From the NCBI RefSeq assembly GCF_030814955.1, contig NZ_JAUSWB010000009.1, positions 105,546 to 169,545 on the forward strand: a stretch of DNA of 64,000 bases, in the 5' to 3' direction. A model generated the notes under the pieces. That model had not been told where the DNA came from. It did no database searches and saw only the letters and a list, made by a program, of their open reading frames with translations. Below, in pieces: positions 54,380 to 63,908 of this stretch; position 1 is the stretch's first letter, and every line of letters starts with the position of its first letter. The stretch is from Planomicrobium stackebrandtii (GTDB taxonomy: Bacteria > Bacillota > Bacilli > Bacillales_A > Planococcaceae). A program made the position numbers and the translations under genes.

Positions 54380-54916
54380 ATGCTTGATATTCTATTAATC
54401 ATCTTACTGATCGGTGGCATCATTGTGGGCGCCAAAAGAGGTTTTATTGTCCAACTGATCCATATGATCGGGTTTGTTATTGCACTGGTCGTGGCCTATA
54501 AATACTATAAACCTTTATCCGAATACTTTGTGCTGTGGATTCCTTACCCATCTGTAAATGAAAATTCCCAGTTTACGCTTGTTGTAGACCAGTTGGACTT
54601 GGATCAGACTTTCTATCAGTTATTGGCGTTTGCCCTTATTTTTTTTGTGGTGAAGTTTGCTTTGCAACTGATTGCGTCGATGTTTGATTTCTTGAAGTTT
54701 TTGCCGGTGCTTGGATTTTTCAGCAAAATTCTGGGTGCGGTTTTAGGGTTTGTTGAAGTTTACATACTGCTGTTTATTTTCATCTATGTGTTTGCATTGC
54801 TTCCATTGGACGTTGTGCAAAACCAATTGGAGAATTCCGGAATTGCCCAGTCTATGCTGGAGCATACGCCTTATTTCTCTGAGAAAGTAAAAGAATGGTG
54901 GTATATTTATATGTAG
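54380..54916 (+). CDS. yshB: CvpA family membrane protein (YshB)
   Basis: A 178-residue membrane protein with four or five helices (MLDILLIILLIGGIIVGAKRGF, LIHMIGFVIALVVAYKYY, FYQLLAFALIFFVVKFAL, FFSKILGAVLGFVEVYILLFIFIYVFALLPL). CvpA proteins affect colicin V export in E. coli; the role in Firmicutes is unclear. The TGACGTGAATG junction puts it 5 bp after zapA. A terminator follows before polX. Confidence 0.88.
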   Translation: MLDILLIILLIGGIIVGAKRGFIVQLIHMIGFVIALVVAYKYYKPLSEYFVLWIPYPSVNENSQFTLVVDQLDLDQTFYQLLAFALIFFVVKFALQLIASMFDFLKFLPVLGFFSKILGAVLGFVEVYILLFIFIYVFALLPLDVVQNQLENSGIAQSMLEHTPYFSEKVKEWWYIYM

Positions 54917-54920
54917 TAGG

Positions 54921-54951
54921 AACTTCTCTCTTACGAGGGAAGTTTTTTTAG
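54921..54951 (+). terminator. zapA-cvpA terminator
   Basis: A 10-bp stem with one G-U (54921-54930 with 54935-54944), 4-nt loop, then seven T. Confidence 0.88.
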
Positions 54952-54972
54952 TCGAAACGAGGAGGGCTTTTG

Positions 54973-56682
54973 GTGAATAAGAAGATTATCATCAGAACAC
55001 TTGAAAAGATTGCGTTATATATGGAACTCAAAGGGGAAAACCCGTTTAAAGTATCGGCGTTCCGGAAAGCTGCACAGGCGCTTGAGCTTGACCAGCGCAG
55101 CCTGGATGAAATTGAGGACGTCACGAAACTTAAAGGCATCGGAAAAGGAACAGGGGAAGTTATTCTTGAGCTGATCAATGGTGGCAAGTCGACCGTTCTG
55201 GAAGAGCTGCAGGAAGAAGTGCCGAAAGGACTCGTTCCAATGATGAAGCTGCAGGGAATGGGCGGCAAGAAAATCGCCAAGTTGTATAAAGAACTGGGGA
55301 TCGATTCGATGGAAGCTTTAAAAGCTGCGTGCCTGAATCAGGAAATTCAGAAGCTTCCAGGCTTTGGGGCGAAATCCGAGGAAAAGATCCTGAAAGAGCT
55401 GAACGATTTTGAGACCAAGCCGGACCGACAGCCGATCTGGAAAACAGAAGAAACAGTTGCATTTATAGAAGATGTTTTGATTACGATTGCAGAAGTCGCC
55501 GAGTTTTCAGTTGCAGGAAGTTTCCGGCGGACTAAAGAAACCAGCAAGGATCTGGACTTTATTATCGCAACGTCTGAACCGGCGCGCGTGAAAGAGCAGC
55601 TGCTTGCCGCATTGCCGGTGCAGGAGACGATTGCGTCTGGTAACACGAAAGTGTCAGTCACTGTAGATGTGTTGGAACCGATTGATGTTGATTTCCGTTT
55701 GGTGGCACCTGAAGAATTTGTCACTGCGCTGCATCATTTTACCGGATCCAAGGACCATAATGTCAAAATGCGCCAGCTGGCCAAATCACAGCAAAAGAAA
55801 ATTAGTGAGTACGGCGTTGAGCAAGAAGACGGCACTGTGGCGACTTTCAAATCCGAAACTGAGTTTTTTGCGCATTTTGGCTTGCCTTTTATTCCACCGT
55901 CGGTTCGTGAAGATGGACGGGAACTTGACCGCCTGGAAGAATTGCCGGAGCTGGTAACGCTTGAGGATATTCAAGGCGATTTGCATATGCATACCACCTG
56001 GTCAGATGGTGCCAATTCATTGAAAGAAATGATTGAAGCCTGTGTGGCTAAATCCTATCAATACATGGTCATCACTGACCACTCACAATATTTGAAAGTG
56101 GCAAATGGGCTGACTCCTGAACGTTTAAAGGAGCAGCATGCCCTGATTCGGGAAACGAACGGGCAATATCCGGCAATAGAAGTGTTGTCCGGAACCGAAA
56201 TGGATATTTTGCCTGACGCATCGCTTGATTTTGACGACGATTTGCTAAAACAGCTGGACTTTGTCATTGCCAGCATCCACTCGAGTTTCCAGCAGCCGCA
56301 GGAACAAATCATGGAACGGATTTTAACGGCGATGAAAAATCCATACGTCCACATGATTGCCCATCCAACCGGACGGATCGTTGGCCAGCGTGACGGCTAT
56401 GATCCGGATGTTGAGCAGATTCTGGATTGGGCAAAAGAATACGGCAAAATTGTCGAATTGAATGCCAGCCCATACCGTTTGGATCTTGCTGTACCGTACT
56501 TGGTAATGGCACAGGAAAAAGGCGTACCGGTAGCGATCAATACAGATGCCCATGCCATTGAAGGCCTGGAAGTCATGGAAACCGGCGTCAAGCACGCCCA
56601 AAAAGCATGGCTAAAAAAAGATACAATAGTCAATACATGGTCACTTGAAAAGCTGAAAGCGTATATAAGCAAGTCGAAATAA
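54973..56682 (+). CDS. polX: DNA polymerase X with PHP domain
   Basis: A 569-residue family X polymerase for base-excision repair gap filling. Two HhH motifs (about 55-130), the nucleotidyltransferase pattern AGSFRRTKETSKDLDFII with catalytic Asp residues, and a C-terminal PHP domain (about 330-569) containing GDLHMHTTWSDG (H-x-H) and ITDHSQYL. GTG 54973 is chosen: GAGGAGGG lies 7 nt before it, and NKKIIIRTLEKIA matches relatives. ATG alternatives would truncate the domain. Confidence 0.95.
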   Translation: MNKKIIIRTLEKIALYMELKGENPFKVSAFRKAAQALELDQRSLDEIEDVTKLKGIGKGTGEVILELINGGKSTVLEELQEEVPKGLVPMMKLQGMGGKKIAKLYKELGIDSMEALKAACLNQEIQKLPGFGAKSEEKILKELNDFETKPDRQPIWKTEETVAFIEDVLITIAEVAEFSVAGSFRRTKETSKDLDFIIATSEPARVKEQLLAALPVQETIASGNTKVSVTVDVLEPIDVDFRLVAPEEFVTALHHFTGSKDHNVKMRQLAKSQQKKISEYGVEQEDGTVATFKSETEFFAHFGLPFIPPSVREDGRELDRLEELPELVTLEDIQGDLHMHTTWSDGANSLKEMIEACVAKSYQYMVITDHSQYLKVANGLTPERLKEQHALIRETNGQYPAIEVLSGTEMDILPDASLDFDDDLLKQLDFVIASIHSSFQQPQEQIMERILTAMKNPYVHMIAHPTGRIVGQRDGYDPDVEQILDWAKEYGKIVELNASPYRLDLAVPYLVMAQEKGVPVAINTDAHAIEGLEVMETGVKHAQKAWLKKDTIVNTWSLEKLKAYISKSK

Positions 56683-56775
56683 AGAATAGATCGTCTCAAT
56701 TCGCTGCAGGCAATGGAGGCGGGAATATTTTACTGAGCAACTGTTAATTTATTTGAAACGTTAGGAGGTTCTTCA

Positions 56776-59136
56776 ATGATCGCAGAACGAGCATTAAGGA
56801 CACTTGAATTTTATAAAATCCGCGATGAAGTCGCACGGTATTGCACATCATCACTTGGAAAAGCCCATGTGGATAAGCTTTTGCCATCTACGGATATAAA
56901 CGAAGTCAATCGGCTATTGGAACAGATGGACGAAGGTGCGCAAGTTTTGCGTGTGAAAAACAATGTGCCGATGGGCGGTATTTTCGACATTCGCCTGCAT
57001 GCACGACGCGCACAAATTGGCGGCAGTCTGAGCCCGATGGAGCTGATGGAAGTATCATCGACGATTCGCGCAAGCCGCATCCTCCGCCAATTTTTTGAAA
57101 CGATCCAGGAAGAAGCGGTCATTCAAATTCCGCATTTTCTGGAGAAAAAACAATCCATGCCGATTTTGACGGCTTTAGAACATGCCATCAACATCTGCAT
57201 CGATGACAATGGCGGCGTATTGGACAGTGCAAGCTCTGAATTGCGTTCCATCCGCCAGCAGTTGCGGACGCAGGAAAGCCGTGTCCGCGAACGGCTGGAA
57301 AGCTTGGTACGCGGCAAAAATGCTTCGAAAATGCTGTCAGATTCCATCGTGACCATTCGCAATGACCGCTTTGTTATTCCGGTCAAACAAGAATACCGCA
57401 GCCATTACGGGGGCATCGTGCACGACCAATCTTCTTCAGGGCAGACATTGTTCATTGAACCGGACGCCGTCGTGCAGGCAAACAACGAAGTTCGCCGGTT
57501 GAAGATGAAGGAAAAAGAAGAAATTGACCGTATTTTGCTGATGTTATCCGCACAGGTGCAGGAAGTTGCCCATGAACTTTTCCTTTTGGTTGAAGTTCTG
57601 GGTGAAATCGACTTGATCCTGGCTAAGGCAAAATACGGCGCTACACATAGAGGCACTAAACCGACGATGAATACAGACGGCTATATTAACTTACGGAAAG
57701 CGCGCCATCCGCTGATTCCAAAAGATGAAGTGGTGCCGAACGATATCGAATTTGGCGGGGACATCACGGCCATTGTCATTACCGGTCCCAATACAGGCGG
57801 GAAGACAGTAACCTTAAAGACCGTCGGATTAACGACTTTGATGGCTCAAGCCGGATTGCCGGTGCCTGCACTTGATGGTTCGGAATTGTCGGTGTTCAAC
57901 CAGATTTTTGCCGATATCGGCGATGAGCAGTCGATCGAGCAAAGCTTGAGTACGTTTTCTTCCCATATGGTCAACATTGTCGACATTCTGACCAAGTTCG
58001 ATGAAAACTCCCTAGTGATTTTCGATGAATTGGGAGCAGGGACAGATCCGCAGGAAGGTGCAGCTCTGGCCATTTCGCTATTGGACGAAGTCCATGGCAG
58101 AGGAGCGCGCGTGATTGCGACGACACATTATCCGGAACTGAAAGCCTATGGTTATAACCGTCCGGGTGTGGCGAATGCCAGCGTAGAATTTGACGTAGAA
58201 ACATTAAGTCCGACCTATCGCCTGCTGATCGGGGTTCCCGGCCGAAGCAATGCGTTTGAAATTTCGAAACGCCTTGGTCTGCCGGATCATATTATCAACC
58301 ATGCGAAGAGCTTTACCGGAACCGACAGCAAAGCAGTGGATTCGATGATTGCATCTCTTGAAAAGAGCCGTCGCGAGGCGGAACAGGACGCGGAGCGGAC
58401 AAAAGAAGTTCTGTCAGAATCAGAACAGCTGAAAAAAGAGCTGGCGAAGCAGCTGGAAGAATACGAGCAGCAAAAAGAACGGCTGGAAGAAAAAGCGAAG
58501 GACAAGGCACGAAAAATCGTCGACGAAGCACGTGCTGAAGCAGAAGCTGTCATATCGGATCTTCGCAAAATGCAATTTAACCAAAGTTCGTCGGTCAAAG
58601 AGCATGAACTGATCGATGCGAAAAAACGGTTGGAAGATGCTATGCCTCAAAATCGCATCCTGAAAAAAGCAGCCAAAGACAATGCAGCCAAACCGTTAAA
58701 AGCAAATGACGAAGTCAAAGTGATTTCCTTCGGACAAAAAGGGACTTTGGTCGAAAAAGTTTCTAAAAATGAATGGATCGTTCAAATCGGCATTTTGAAA
58801 ATGAAGCTGCCAGAATCTGATTTGTCTTACACTAAACCGGAAAAGCAAAAAGAAACACGGACTATGGCCACTTTGAAAGATCGTGACAGCCATGTGAAAA
58901 TGGAACTTGATTTGCGCGGGGAACGCTATGAAGACGCACTTGCACGTGTTGAAAAATACCTCGATGATGCGTTATTATCAAATTACCATCAAGTATCAAT
59001 TATTCACGGAAAAGGGACCGGTGCTTTGCGACAAGGCGTTCAGCAATACTTGAAAAAACATCCGCGTGTAAAAAACTACCGGTTTGGCGAAGCGGGGGAA
59101 GGCGGTTCGGGTGTCACAGTCGCCGAACTAAAGTGA
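56776..59136 (+). CDS. mutS2: Endonuclease MutS2
   Basis: A 786-residue protein. The MutS core has Walker [14 protein letters not shown], Walker [14 protein letters not shown] and the dimer segment STFSSHM. A central coiled coil (about 520-630, rich in EQLKKEL and AKDKARKI) and a C-terminal Smr domain (about 705-786) with [11 protein letters not shown] and [13 protein letters not shown] follow. MutS2 senses collided ribosomes or DNA structures and may cleave RNA; older work suggested recombination suppression. AGGAGG precedes ATG. A short gap leads to yshE. Confidence 0.96.
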   Translation: MIAERALRTLEFYKIRDEVARYCTSSLGKAHVDKLLPSTDINEVNRLLEQMDEGAQVLRVKNNVPMGGIFDIRLHARRAQIGGSLSPMELMEVSSTIRASRILRQFFETIQEEAVIQIPHFLEKKQSMPILTALEHAINICIDDNGGVLDSASSELRSIRQQLRTQESRVRERLESLVRGKNASKMLSDSIVTIRNDRFVIPVKQEYRSHYGGIVHDQSSSGQTLFIEPDAVVQANNEVRRLKMKEKEEIDRILLMLSAQVQEVAHELFLLVEVLGEIDLILAKAKYGATHRGTKPTMNTDGYINLRKARHPLIPKDEVVPNDIEFGGDITAIVITGPNTGGKTVTLKTVGLTTLMAQAGLPVPALDGSELSVFNQIFADIGDEQSIEQSLSTFSSHMVNIVDILTKFDENSLVIFDELGAGTDPQEGAALAISLLDEVHGRGARVIATTHYPELKAYGYNRPGVANASVEFDVETLSPTYRLLIGVPGRSNAFEISKRLGLPDHIINHAKSFTGTDSKAVDSMIASLEKSRREAEQDAERTKEVLSESEQLKKELAKQLEEYEQQKERLEEKAKDKARKIVDEARAEAEAVISDLRKMQFNQSSSVKEHELIDAKKRLEDAMPQNRILKKAAKDNAAKPLKANDEVKVISFGQKGTLVEKVSKNEWIVQIGILKMKLPESDLSYTKPEKQKETRTMATLKDRDSHVKMELDLRGERYEDALARVEKYLDDALLSNYHQVSIIHGKGTGALRQGVQQYLKKHPRVKNYRFGEAGEGGSGVTVAELK

Positions 59137-59159
59137 GTTTCCATAAAGGGGTATAAGAA

Positions 59160-59573
59160 ATGACAGAAACAGGTTTTTGGACGCACCCGCTGGTCGAGTC
59201 AGCCGGCTATTTCAGTGTGGTGGTATTGTGTTTGATCGTCTCCATGGTGATTTTCGAAATGGTGACAAAATATAATAACTGGGAACAAATCAAAAAAGGG
59301 AATTTGTCGGTGGCCATGGCGACAGGCGGAAAAATTTTCGGCGTCACCAATATTTTCCGCTTTTCCATTGAACAGCATAATTCTCTGTTCGAAATGATCG
59401 GTTGGGGATTATTCGGCTTTACTTTGCTGATTTTCGCTTATATTCTGTTTGAGTTCCTAACGCCCAAGTTTAAAGTGGATGACGAAATCGAGCAGGACAA
59501 CCGTTCTGTCGGCCTCATTTCGATGGTCATCTCTGTCGGATTGTCGTTTGTCATCGGAGCCAGTATTCAATAG
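59160..59573 (+). CDS. yshE: DUF350 membrane protein YshE
   Basis: A 137-residue protein with four helices in two similar halves (YFSVVVLCLIVSMVIFEMV, LFEMIGWGLFGFTLLIFAYILF, ISMVISVGLSFVIGASI). Family signatures: NLSVAMATGGKIFG and VGLISMVISVG. The function is unknown. It follows mutS2 in B. subtilis as well. A GGGG-type site precedes ATG. Confidence 0.9.
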   Translation: MTETGFWTHPLVESAGYFSVVVLCLIVSMVIFEMVTKYNNWEQIKKGNLSVAMATGGKIFGVTNIFRFSIEQHNSLFEMIGWGLFGFTLLIFAYILFEFLTPKFKVDDEIEQDNRSVGLISMVISVGLSFVIGASIQ

Positions 59574-59585
59574 GAGTTGGATAGA

Positions 59586-59666
59586 GTGGAAAATCTAATT
59601 AAAATCTTGTTTGTCTTTTGTGCGATCTTTTTGATAGTGGGAGTTATCTTCCTGTTTATTTTCTAG
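59586..59666 (+). CDS. 26-residue membrane peptide
   Basis: GTG 59586 follows AGGAGTTGG with 6-nt spacing, 12 bp after the yshE stop. The peptide is MENLIKILFVFCAIFLIVGV then IFLFIF, one hydrophobic helix with a small polar start, and the stop is followed directly by the operon terminator. The spacing and terminator support translation, but a peptide this short could be accidental. The function is unknown. Confidence 0.6.
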   Translation: MENLIKILFVFCAIFLIVGVIFLFIF

Positions 59667-59673
59667 AAAGCTG

Positions 59674-59698
59674 GCCAGCCTTTGTGCTGGCTTTTTTA
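59674..59698 (+). terminator. mutS2-yshE terminator
   Basis: A GCCAGC/GCTGGC stem (59674-59679 with 59686-59691) followed by six T. The 59700-59860 stretch holds no gene; only the lcfA promoter is seen at its end. Confidence 0.85.
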
Positions 59699-59866
59699 CT
59701 TAGGTGGGTTCTGCACCTTGCACTTGGCTTGTGAAAGAACGATGCAAGGATAGATCCAAACATTGCGAAAGCTATGCTCTAAGCGGCCGAAACTGTTAAG
59801 AACAGGAAAATTCCTAACGCCTGCACATTCAGTTTGCATAATAACTTCAACTTATATAAATAAAGT

Positions 59867-59895
59867 TTGTAAGCGGTGTCATTATTCTCTATAAT
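59867..59895 (+). promoter_or_regulatory. lcfA promoter overlapped by a cre-like site
   Basis: -35 TTGTAA (59867-59872), 17-bp spacer, -10 TATAAT (59890-59895). TGTAAGCGGTGTCA (59868-59881) matches the cre consensus at 13 of 14 positions and overlaps the -35 and spacer, a position expected for CcpA repression. Confidence 0.75.
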
Positions 59896-59946
59896 TAAAA
59901 ATAGGAATATTCGCACGATTCTAATAAAATTTAGGAGGTCTAAAGA

Positions 59947-61638
59947 ATGACTGAAAAACCGTGGCTAGCCCATTATCCACCGGAGATCCCGCATACGCTG
60001 ACTTATCCAAGTATGCCGGTACAGGAATATTTAACAAAAGCCTATGAAAAGTATCCGCAAAAAGTGGCGATCCATTTTATGGGGAAAGAACTTTCATATG
60101 AGGAACTGTACCAATCCTCCATGAAGTTTGCGAACTACCTTCAAAAAATAGGGATTAAAAAAGGCGACAGGGTTTCAATTATGCTCCCGAACTGTCCGCA
60201 GGCGGTGATCAGCTTTTACGGGATCCTTTATGCTGGCGGTGTTGTTGTCATGACCAACCCGCTCTATACGGAACGGGAAATTGCCTACCAGATGAAAGAT
60301 TCAGGGGCGCGGGCAATTATCAGTTTGGATATCCTATTCCCAAGAATTTCAAAAGTAATCAAGGAAACGGATTTGGAGAATGTCATCATTACCGGCATAA
60401 AGGATTACCTGACTTTCCCGAAAAATCTGGTCTATCCGTTTATCCAGAAAAAGCAGTACGGCATGACCGTTAAAGTAGAGCACCGGGGAGTCAATCACCT
60501 GTTTACCGAAATTATGAAGACTTCACAGCCTTTTGTTGTGGAAACACCTTTTGATTTCCAGGAAGATTTGGCTTTGCTGCAATACACAGGAGGCACCACC
60601 GGTTCTCCGAAAGGTGTCATGCTGACGCATAAGAACATTATTTCCAATGCGACGATGTGCGACAGCTGGCTGTATAAATGCAAAAAAGGCGAAGAGACGA
60701 TTATGGGCATCATCCCGTTATTCCATGTTTACGGCTTAACGACAGTATTGATCCTGTCCGTAATGCTCGGCAATAAAATGGTCCTGTTACCAAAATTCGA
60801 TTCTGAAACGGCATTAAAAACCATTAACAAGCAAAAACCAACACTCTTCCCGGGAGCGCCGACACTCTATATTGGGTTGATGAACCATCCAGATATCGCC
60901 AAATACGATTTGTCTTCAATTGAAGCTTGCCTTAGCGGTTCCGCTCCATTGCCGGCAGAAGTCCAGGAGAAATTCGAAAAGCTGACTGGCGGTAAGTTGG
61001 TCGAAGGCTATGGATTGACGGAAACTTCACCTGTCAGCCATTCAAATTTGGTTTGGGGAAAACGGACGAAAGGCTCCATCGGCTTTCCGTATCCGGACAC
61101 AGACTGCAAAATCTTCCAGACAGGCACAACCGACCCAGTTCCAAATGGCGAGATCGGAGAAATTGCCATCAAAGGGCCTCAAGTTATGAAAGGCTATTGG
61201 AACAAACCGGAAGAAACAGCTGCCACAATCGTTGATGGCTGGTTGTTGACCGGAGATCTTGGCTATATGGACGATGAAGGAAACTTCTTTATTGTCGATC
61301 GCAAAAAAGACATGATCATCGCCGGCGGTTTTAATATTTACCCGCGTGAAATTGAAGAAGTGCTGTATGAACACGAAGCGATTCAGGAATGTGTAGTAGC
61401 CGGAATTCCCGATCCGTATCGCGGAGAAACGGTAAAAGCATACATTGTTCTAAAAGAAGGCTATACTGTAACAGAAGAAGAACTGAATACGCATTGCCGG
61501 GAAAATCTGGCGTCATTCAAAGTGCCGCGCATTTATGAATTCCGCAAAGAATTGCCAAAAACAGCAGTTGGGAAAATTCTGCGCCGCTCGCTTGTGGATG
61601 AAGAGGTCTCCAAACAGAATGAAGCAATTCCATCATAA
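59947..61638 (+). CDS. lcfA: Long-chain fatty acid-CoA ligase
   Basis: A 563-residue ANL-superfamily ligase activating long-chain fatty acids for beta-oxidation via an acyl-adenylate. P-loop LQYTGGTTGSPKGV, the A5 motif GYGLTETSP, TGDLGYMDDEG and the catalytic lysine region GKILRRSL near the C-terminus are present. TTAGGAGGT precedes ATG. The first gene of lcfA-fadR-fadB-etfB, repressed by FadR and CcpA in B. subtilis. Confidence 0.97.
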   Translation: MTEKPWLAHYPPEIPHTLTYPSMPVQEYLTKAYEKYPQKVAIHFMGKELSYEELYQSSMKFANYLQKIGIKKGDRVSIMLPNCPQAVISFYGILYAGGVVVMTNPLYTEREIAYQMKDSGARAIISLDILFPRISKVIKETDLENVIITGIKDYLTFPKNLVYPFIQKKQYGMTVKVEHRGVNHLFTEIMKTSQPFVVETPFDFQEDLALLQYTGGTTGSPKGVMLTHKNIISNATMCDSWLYKCKKGEETIMGIIPLFHVYGLTTVLILSVMLGNKMVLLPKFDSETALKTINKQKPTLFPGAPTLYIGLMNHPDIAKYDLSSIEACLSGSAPLPAEVQEKFEKLTGGKLVEGYGLTETSPVSHSNLVWGKRTKGSIGFPYPDTDCKIFQTGTTDPVPNGEIGEIAIKGPQVMKGYWNKPEETAATIVDGWLLTGDLGYMDDEGNFFIVDRKKDMIIAGGFNIYPREIEEVLYEHEAIQECVVAGIPDPYRGETVKAYIVLKEGYTVTEEELNTHCRENLASFKVPRIYEFRKELPKTAVGKILRRSLVDEEVSKQNEAIPS

Positions 61639-61650
61639 AGGGATAAAAAC

Positions 61651-61679
61651 TTGACACTAAATACAATAAACTATAATAT
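61651..61679 (+). promoter_or_regulatory. fadR promoter
   Basis: -35 TTGACA (61651-61656). A TATAAT lies 15 bp later (61672-61677) and TAATAT 17 bp later (61674-61679). The -10 overlaps the long palindrome. Confidence 0.6.
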
Positions 61680-61722
61680 GAAAATATGAATGAATCGCCA
61701 TTCATATTTTCATATTTTTTTG
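61676..61722. promoter_or_regulatory. FadR-box inside a terminator-like palindrome between lcfA and fadR
   Basis: Perfect 17-bp inverted repeat (61676-61692 with 61699-61715), 6-nt loop, followed by seven T. Its centre TGAATGAATCGCCATTCA (61687-61704) follows the 18-bp FadR box TGAATGAMTARTCATTCA with two mismatches. It may both terminate lcfA transcripts and bind FadR at the fadR promoter. Confidence 0.75.
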
Positions 61723-61734
61723 GGTGGTGACAGT

Positions 61735-62319
61735 ATGGTAAAAAAAGATAAGCCAAAGTATAAACAAATCATCGATGCGGCAGTTATTGTCATTGCTGAA
61801 AATGGCTATCATCAAGCGCAGGTTTCAAAAATAGCCAAACAGGCTGGTGTGGCCGACGGAACCATTTATTTGTATTTTAAAAACAAGGAAGACATTCTGA
61901 TTTCTGTATTCCAGGAAAAGATGGGCGTGTTCGTCAGCAAGCTGGAACAAATCATTTCCCGTGATCTGGATGCTTCGACTAAACTGGGGCTGATGATTGA
62001 AAGCCACTTCGAGCTATTGGCAGGAGACATTCATTTGGCAATTGTTACTCAGCTTGAATTGCGGCAGTCCAATCATGAAATCCGCATAAAAATCAATAAT
62101 GTCCTGCGGGAATATTTAAAGCTGATGGATAAGATCCTGGTTAAAGGCATGGAAGATGGAGAATTTGATGCAGCCATGGATATTCGTTTAGCCAGACAGA
62201 TGGTTTTTGGTACAATGGATGAGACCATTACCACATGGGTCATGAATGATCATAAATATGATTTAGTCGAACTCGTACCACAAGTTCAGCGTTTGCTGCT
62301 GAAAGGCATGCAGGCTTAA
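61735..62319 (+). CDS. fadR: TetR-family fatty acid regulator FadR
   Basis: A 194-residue TetR/AcrR repressor (YsiA). N-terminal HTH with [20 protein letters not shown] and [18 protein letters not shown]. The C-terminal ligand domain binds long-chain acyl-CoA in relatives. It represses the fad genes and is predicted to bind the palindrome just upstream. ATG 61735 has GGGTGGTG at suitable spacing; the longer frame begins in the palindrome. It lies within the lcfA operon, as in B. subtilis. Confidence 0.93.
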   Translation: MVKKDKPKYKQIIDAAVIVIAENGYHQAQVSKIAKQAGVADGTIYLYFKNKEDILISVFQEKMGVFVSKLEQIISRDLDASTKLGLMIESHFELLAGDIHLAIVTQLELRQSNHEIRIKINNVLREYLKLMDKILVKGMEDGEFDAAMDIRLARQMVFGTMDETITTWVMNDHKYDLVELVPQVQRLLLKGMQA

Positions 62320-62336
62320 AGAGAGGGGCTCATTGG

Positions 62337-63110
62337 ATGGAATTTATTAGCTGGAAAAAAGAAGATGGCGTAGCTGTGGCGACGATCAATCGTCCGCCGG
62401 CAAATGCGCTATCGCGTTCACTCATTTTGGAAGTTGATGAATTGTTGAACCAGGTTGAAAATGATGAAGAGGTTCGCGTCATCGTCTTGCACGGAGAAGG
62501 CAGGTTCTTTTCTGCTGGTGCAGACATCAAGGAATTTACGCAAGTATCTTCTGGAGAAGAGTTCTCGAAACTATCAGCGAGCGGCCAGGAAGTTTTTGAA
62601 CGCGTCGAAACTTTCCATAAGCCTGTTATTGCGGCAATTCACGGGGCAGCTTTAGGCGGCGGATTGGAATTGGCAATGAGTTGCCATATGCGATTTGTCA
62701 CCGAAAATGCTAAACTGGGATTACCGGAGCTTCAATTAGGATTGATCCCTGGATTTGCTGGAACGCAGCGTCTGCCAAGATATGTAGGCACGGCAAAAGC
62801 GGCAGAAATGCTGTTGACGAGTGATCCGATCTCCGGTACAGAAGCAGCGCAATATGGTTTGGCGAATCGTGCTTATGCAGAAGAAGACCTACTTTCGGAA
62901 ACGCTTACAATCGCCCGTAAAATAGCGAAGAAAAGCCCGGTTTCTGTGAAAGCGGCAATCGAGATGCTGCAGTACGCCAAGCCAGCGTCGTATCATGAAG
63001 GCGTAAACGCTGAAGCACAATCTTTTGGAACGGTTTTTGTTTCAGAAGATGCAAAAGAAGGAATCCAGGCATTTCTGGAGAAACGTGAAGCACAATTTAA
63101 AGGGAAATAA
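62337..63110 (+). CDS. fadB: Enoyl-CoA hydratase
   Basis: A 257-residue crotonase-fold hydratase of beta-oxidation. [11 protein letters not shown] and [18 protein letters not shown] supply the oxyanion hole, and the catalytic Glu segment [26 protein letters not shown] (partly quoted) is intact. It hydrates trans-2-enoyl-CoA to L-3-hydroxyacyl-CoA. AGAGAGGGG precedes ATG. It lies 17 bp after fadR and 20 bp before etfB. Confidence 0.95.
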   Translation: MEFISWKKEDGVAVATINRPPANALSRSLILEVDELLNQVENDEEVRVIVLHGEGRFFSAGADIKEFTQVSSGEEFSKLSASGQEVFERVETFHKPVIAAIHGAALGGGLELAMSCHMRFVTENAKLGLPELQLGLIPGFAGTQRLPRYVGTAKAAEMLLTSDPISGTEAAQYGLANRAYAEEDLLSETLTIARKIAKKSPVSVKAAIEMLQYAKPASYHEGVNAEAQSFGTVFVSEDAKEGIQAFLEKREAQFKGK

Positions 63111-63130
63111 TACTTGGGAGGTTTACGTTC

Positions 63131-63904
63131 ATGAACATTTATGTATTGGTAAAACGCACATTTGACACAGAAGAGAAAATCGTCGTTTCAGGTGGACAAA
63201 TCCAGGAAGACGGGGCGGAATTCATCATTAATCCTTACGATGAGTACGCGATTGAAGAAGCAATTACAGTCCGCGACGCACACGGCGGCGAAGTGACAGT
63301 TGTCACGATCGGCAATGAAGAAGCAGAAAAACAGTTGCGCACAGCACTGGCAATGGGCGCTGACAAAGCTGTCTTGATCAATACAGAAGACGATATCGAA
63401 GAAATGGACCAGTTTACTTCTGCGTACATACTGGCTGAATACTTGAAAGACAAAGAAGCTGATTTGATTTTGGCAGGTAACGTCGCAATCGACGGTGGAT
63501 CTGGACAAGTTGGGCCGCGTGTTGCCGATTTGCTTGGCATTAACTACGTAACAACCATTACCAGCTTAAGCATTGAAGGCGAAACAGTGACCATCGTCCG
63601 TGATATCGAAGGGGATGCGGAAGAATTGGAAACGTCATTGCCGCTTCTTGTTACAGCGCAGCAAGGCTTGAACGAGCCGCGCTACCCATCACTTCCAGGA
63701 ATTATGAAAGCGAAGAAAAAGCCGCTTGAAGAATTGGAATTGGATGATCTGGATATCGAAGAAGATGATGTATCAGCAAAAACAGAAACAATCGAGATCT
63801 ATTTGCCGCCGAAAAAAGCGGCTGGCCGTATTCTTGAAGGCGACATCTCCAACCAGGTATCAGAATTGGTAGGCTTGCTGCGCAACGAAGCGAAGGTTAT
63901 ATAA
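63131..63904 (+). CDS. etfB: Electron transfer flavoprotein beta subunit
   Basis: A 257-residue ETF-beta that, with EtfA, passes electrons from acyl-CoA dehydrogenases to the quinone pool. IYVLVKRTFDTEE, INPYDEYAIEEA and ALAMGADKAVLI (AMP-binding) are present. The family C-terminal arm is conserved (PPKKAAGRILEG). TTGGGAGG precedes ATG. etfA is expected next but the window ends first; a repeat element begins 4 bp after the stop. Confidence 0.96.
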   Translation: MNIYVLVKRTFDTEEKIVVSGGQIQEDGAEFIINPYDEYAIEEAITVRDAHGGEVTVVTIGNEEAEKQLRTALAMGADKAVLINTEDDIEEMDQFTSAYILAEYLKDKEADLILAGNVAIDGGSGQVGPRVADLLGINYVTTITSLSIEGETVTIVRDIEGDAEELETSLPLLVTAQQGLNEPRYPSLPGIMKAKKKPLEELELDDLDIEEDDVSAKTETIEIYLPPKKAAGRILEGDISNQVSELVGLLRNEAKVI

Positions 63905-63908
63905 GCAA

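Noticed and set aside
59826..59840. FadR half-site upstream of lcfA (CATTCA near 59826)
   Set aside because: Only one half is present; no full palindromic box was found before lcfA.
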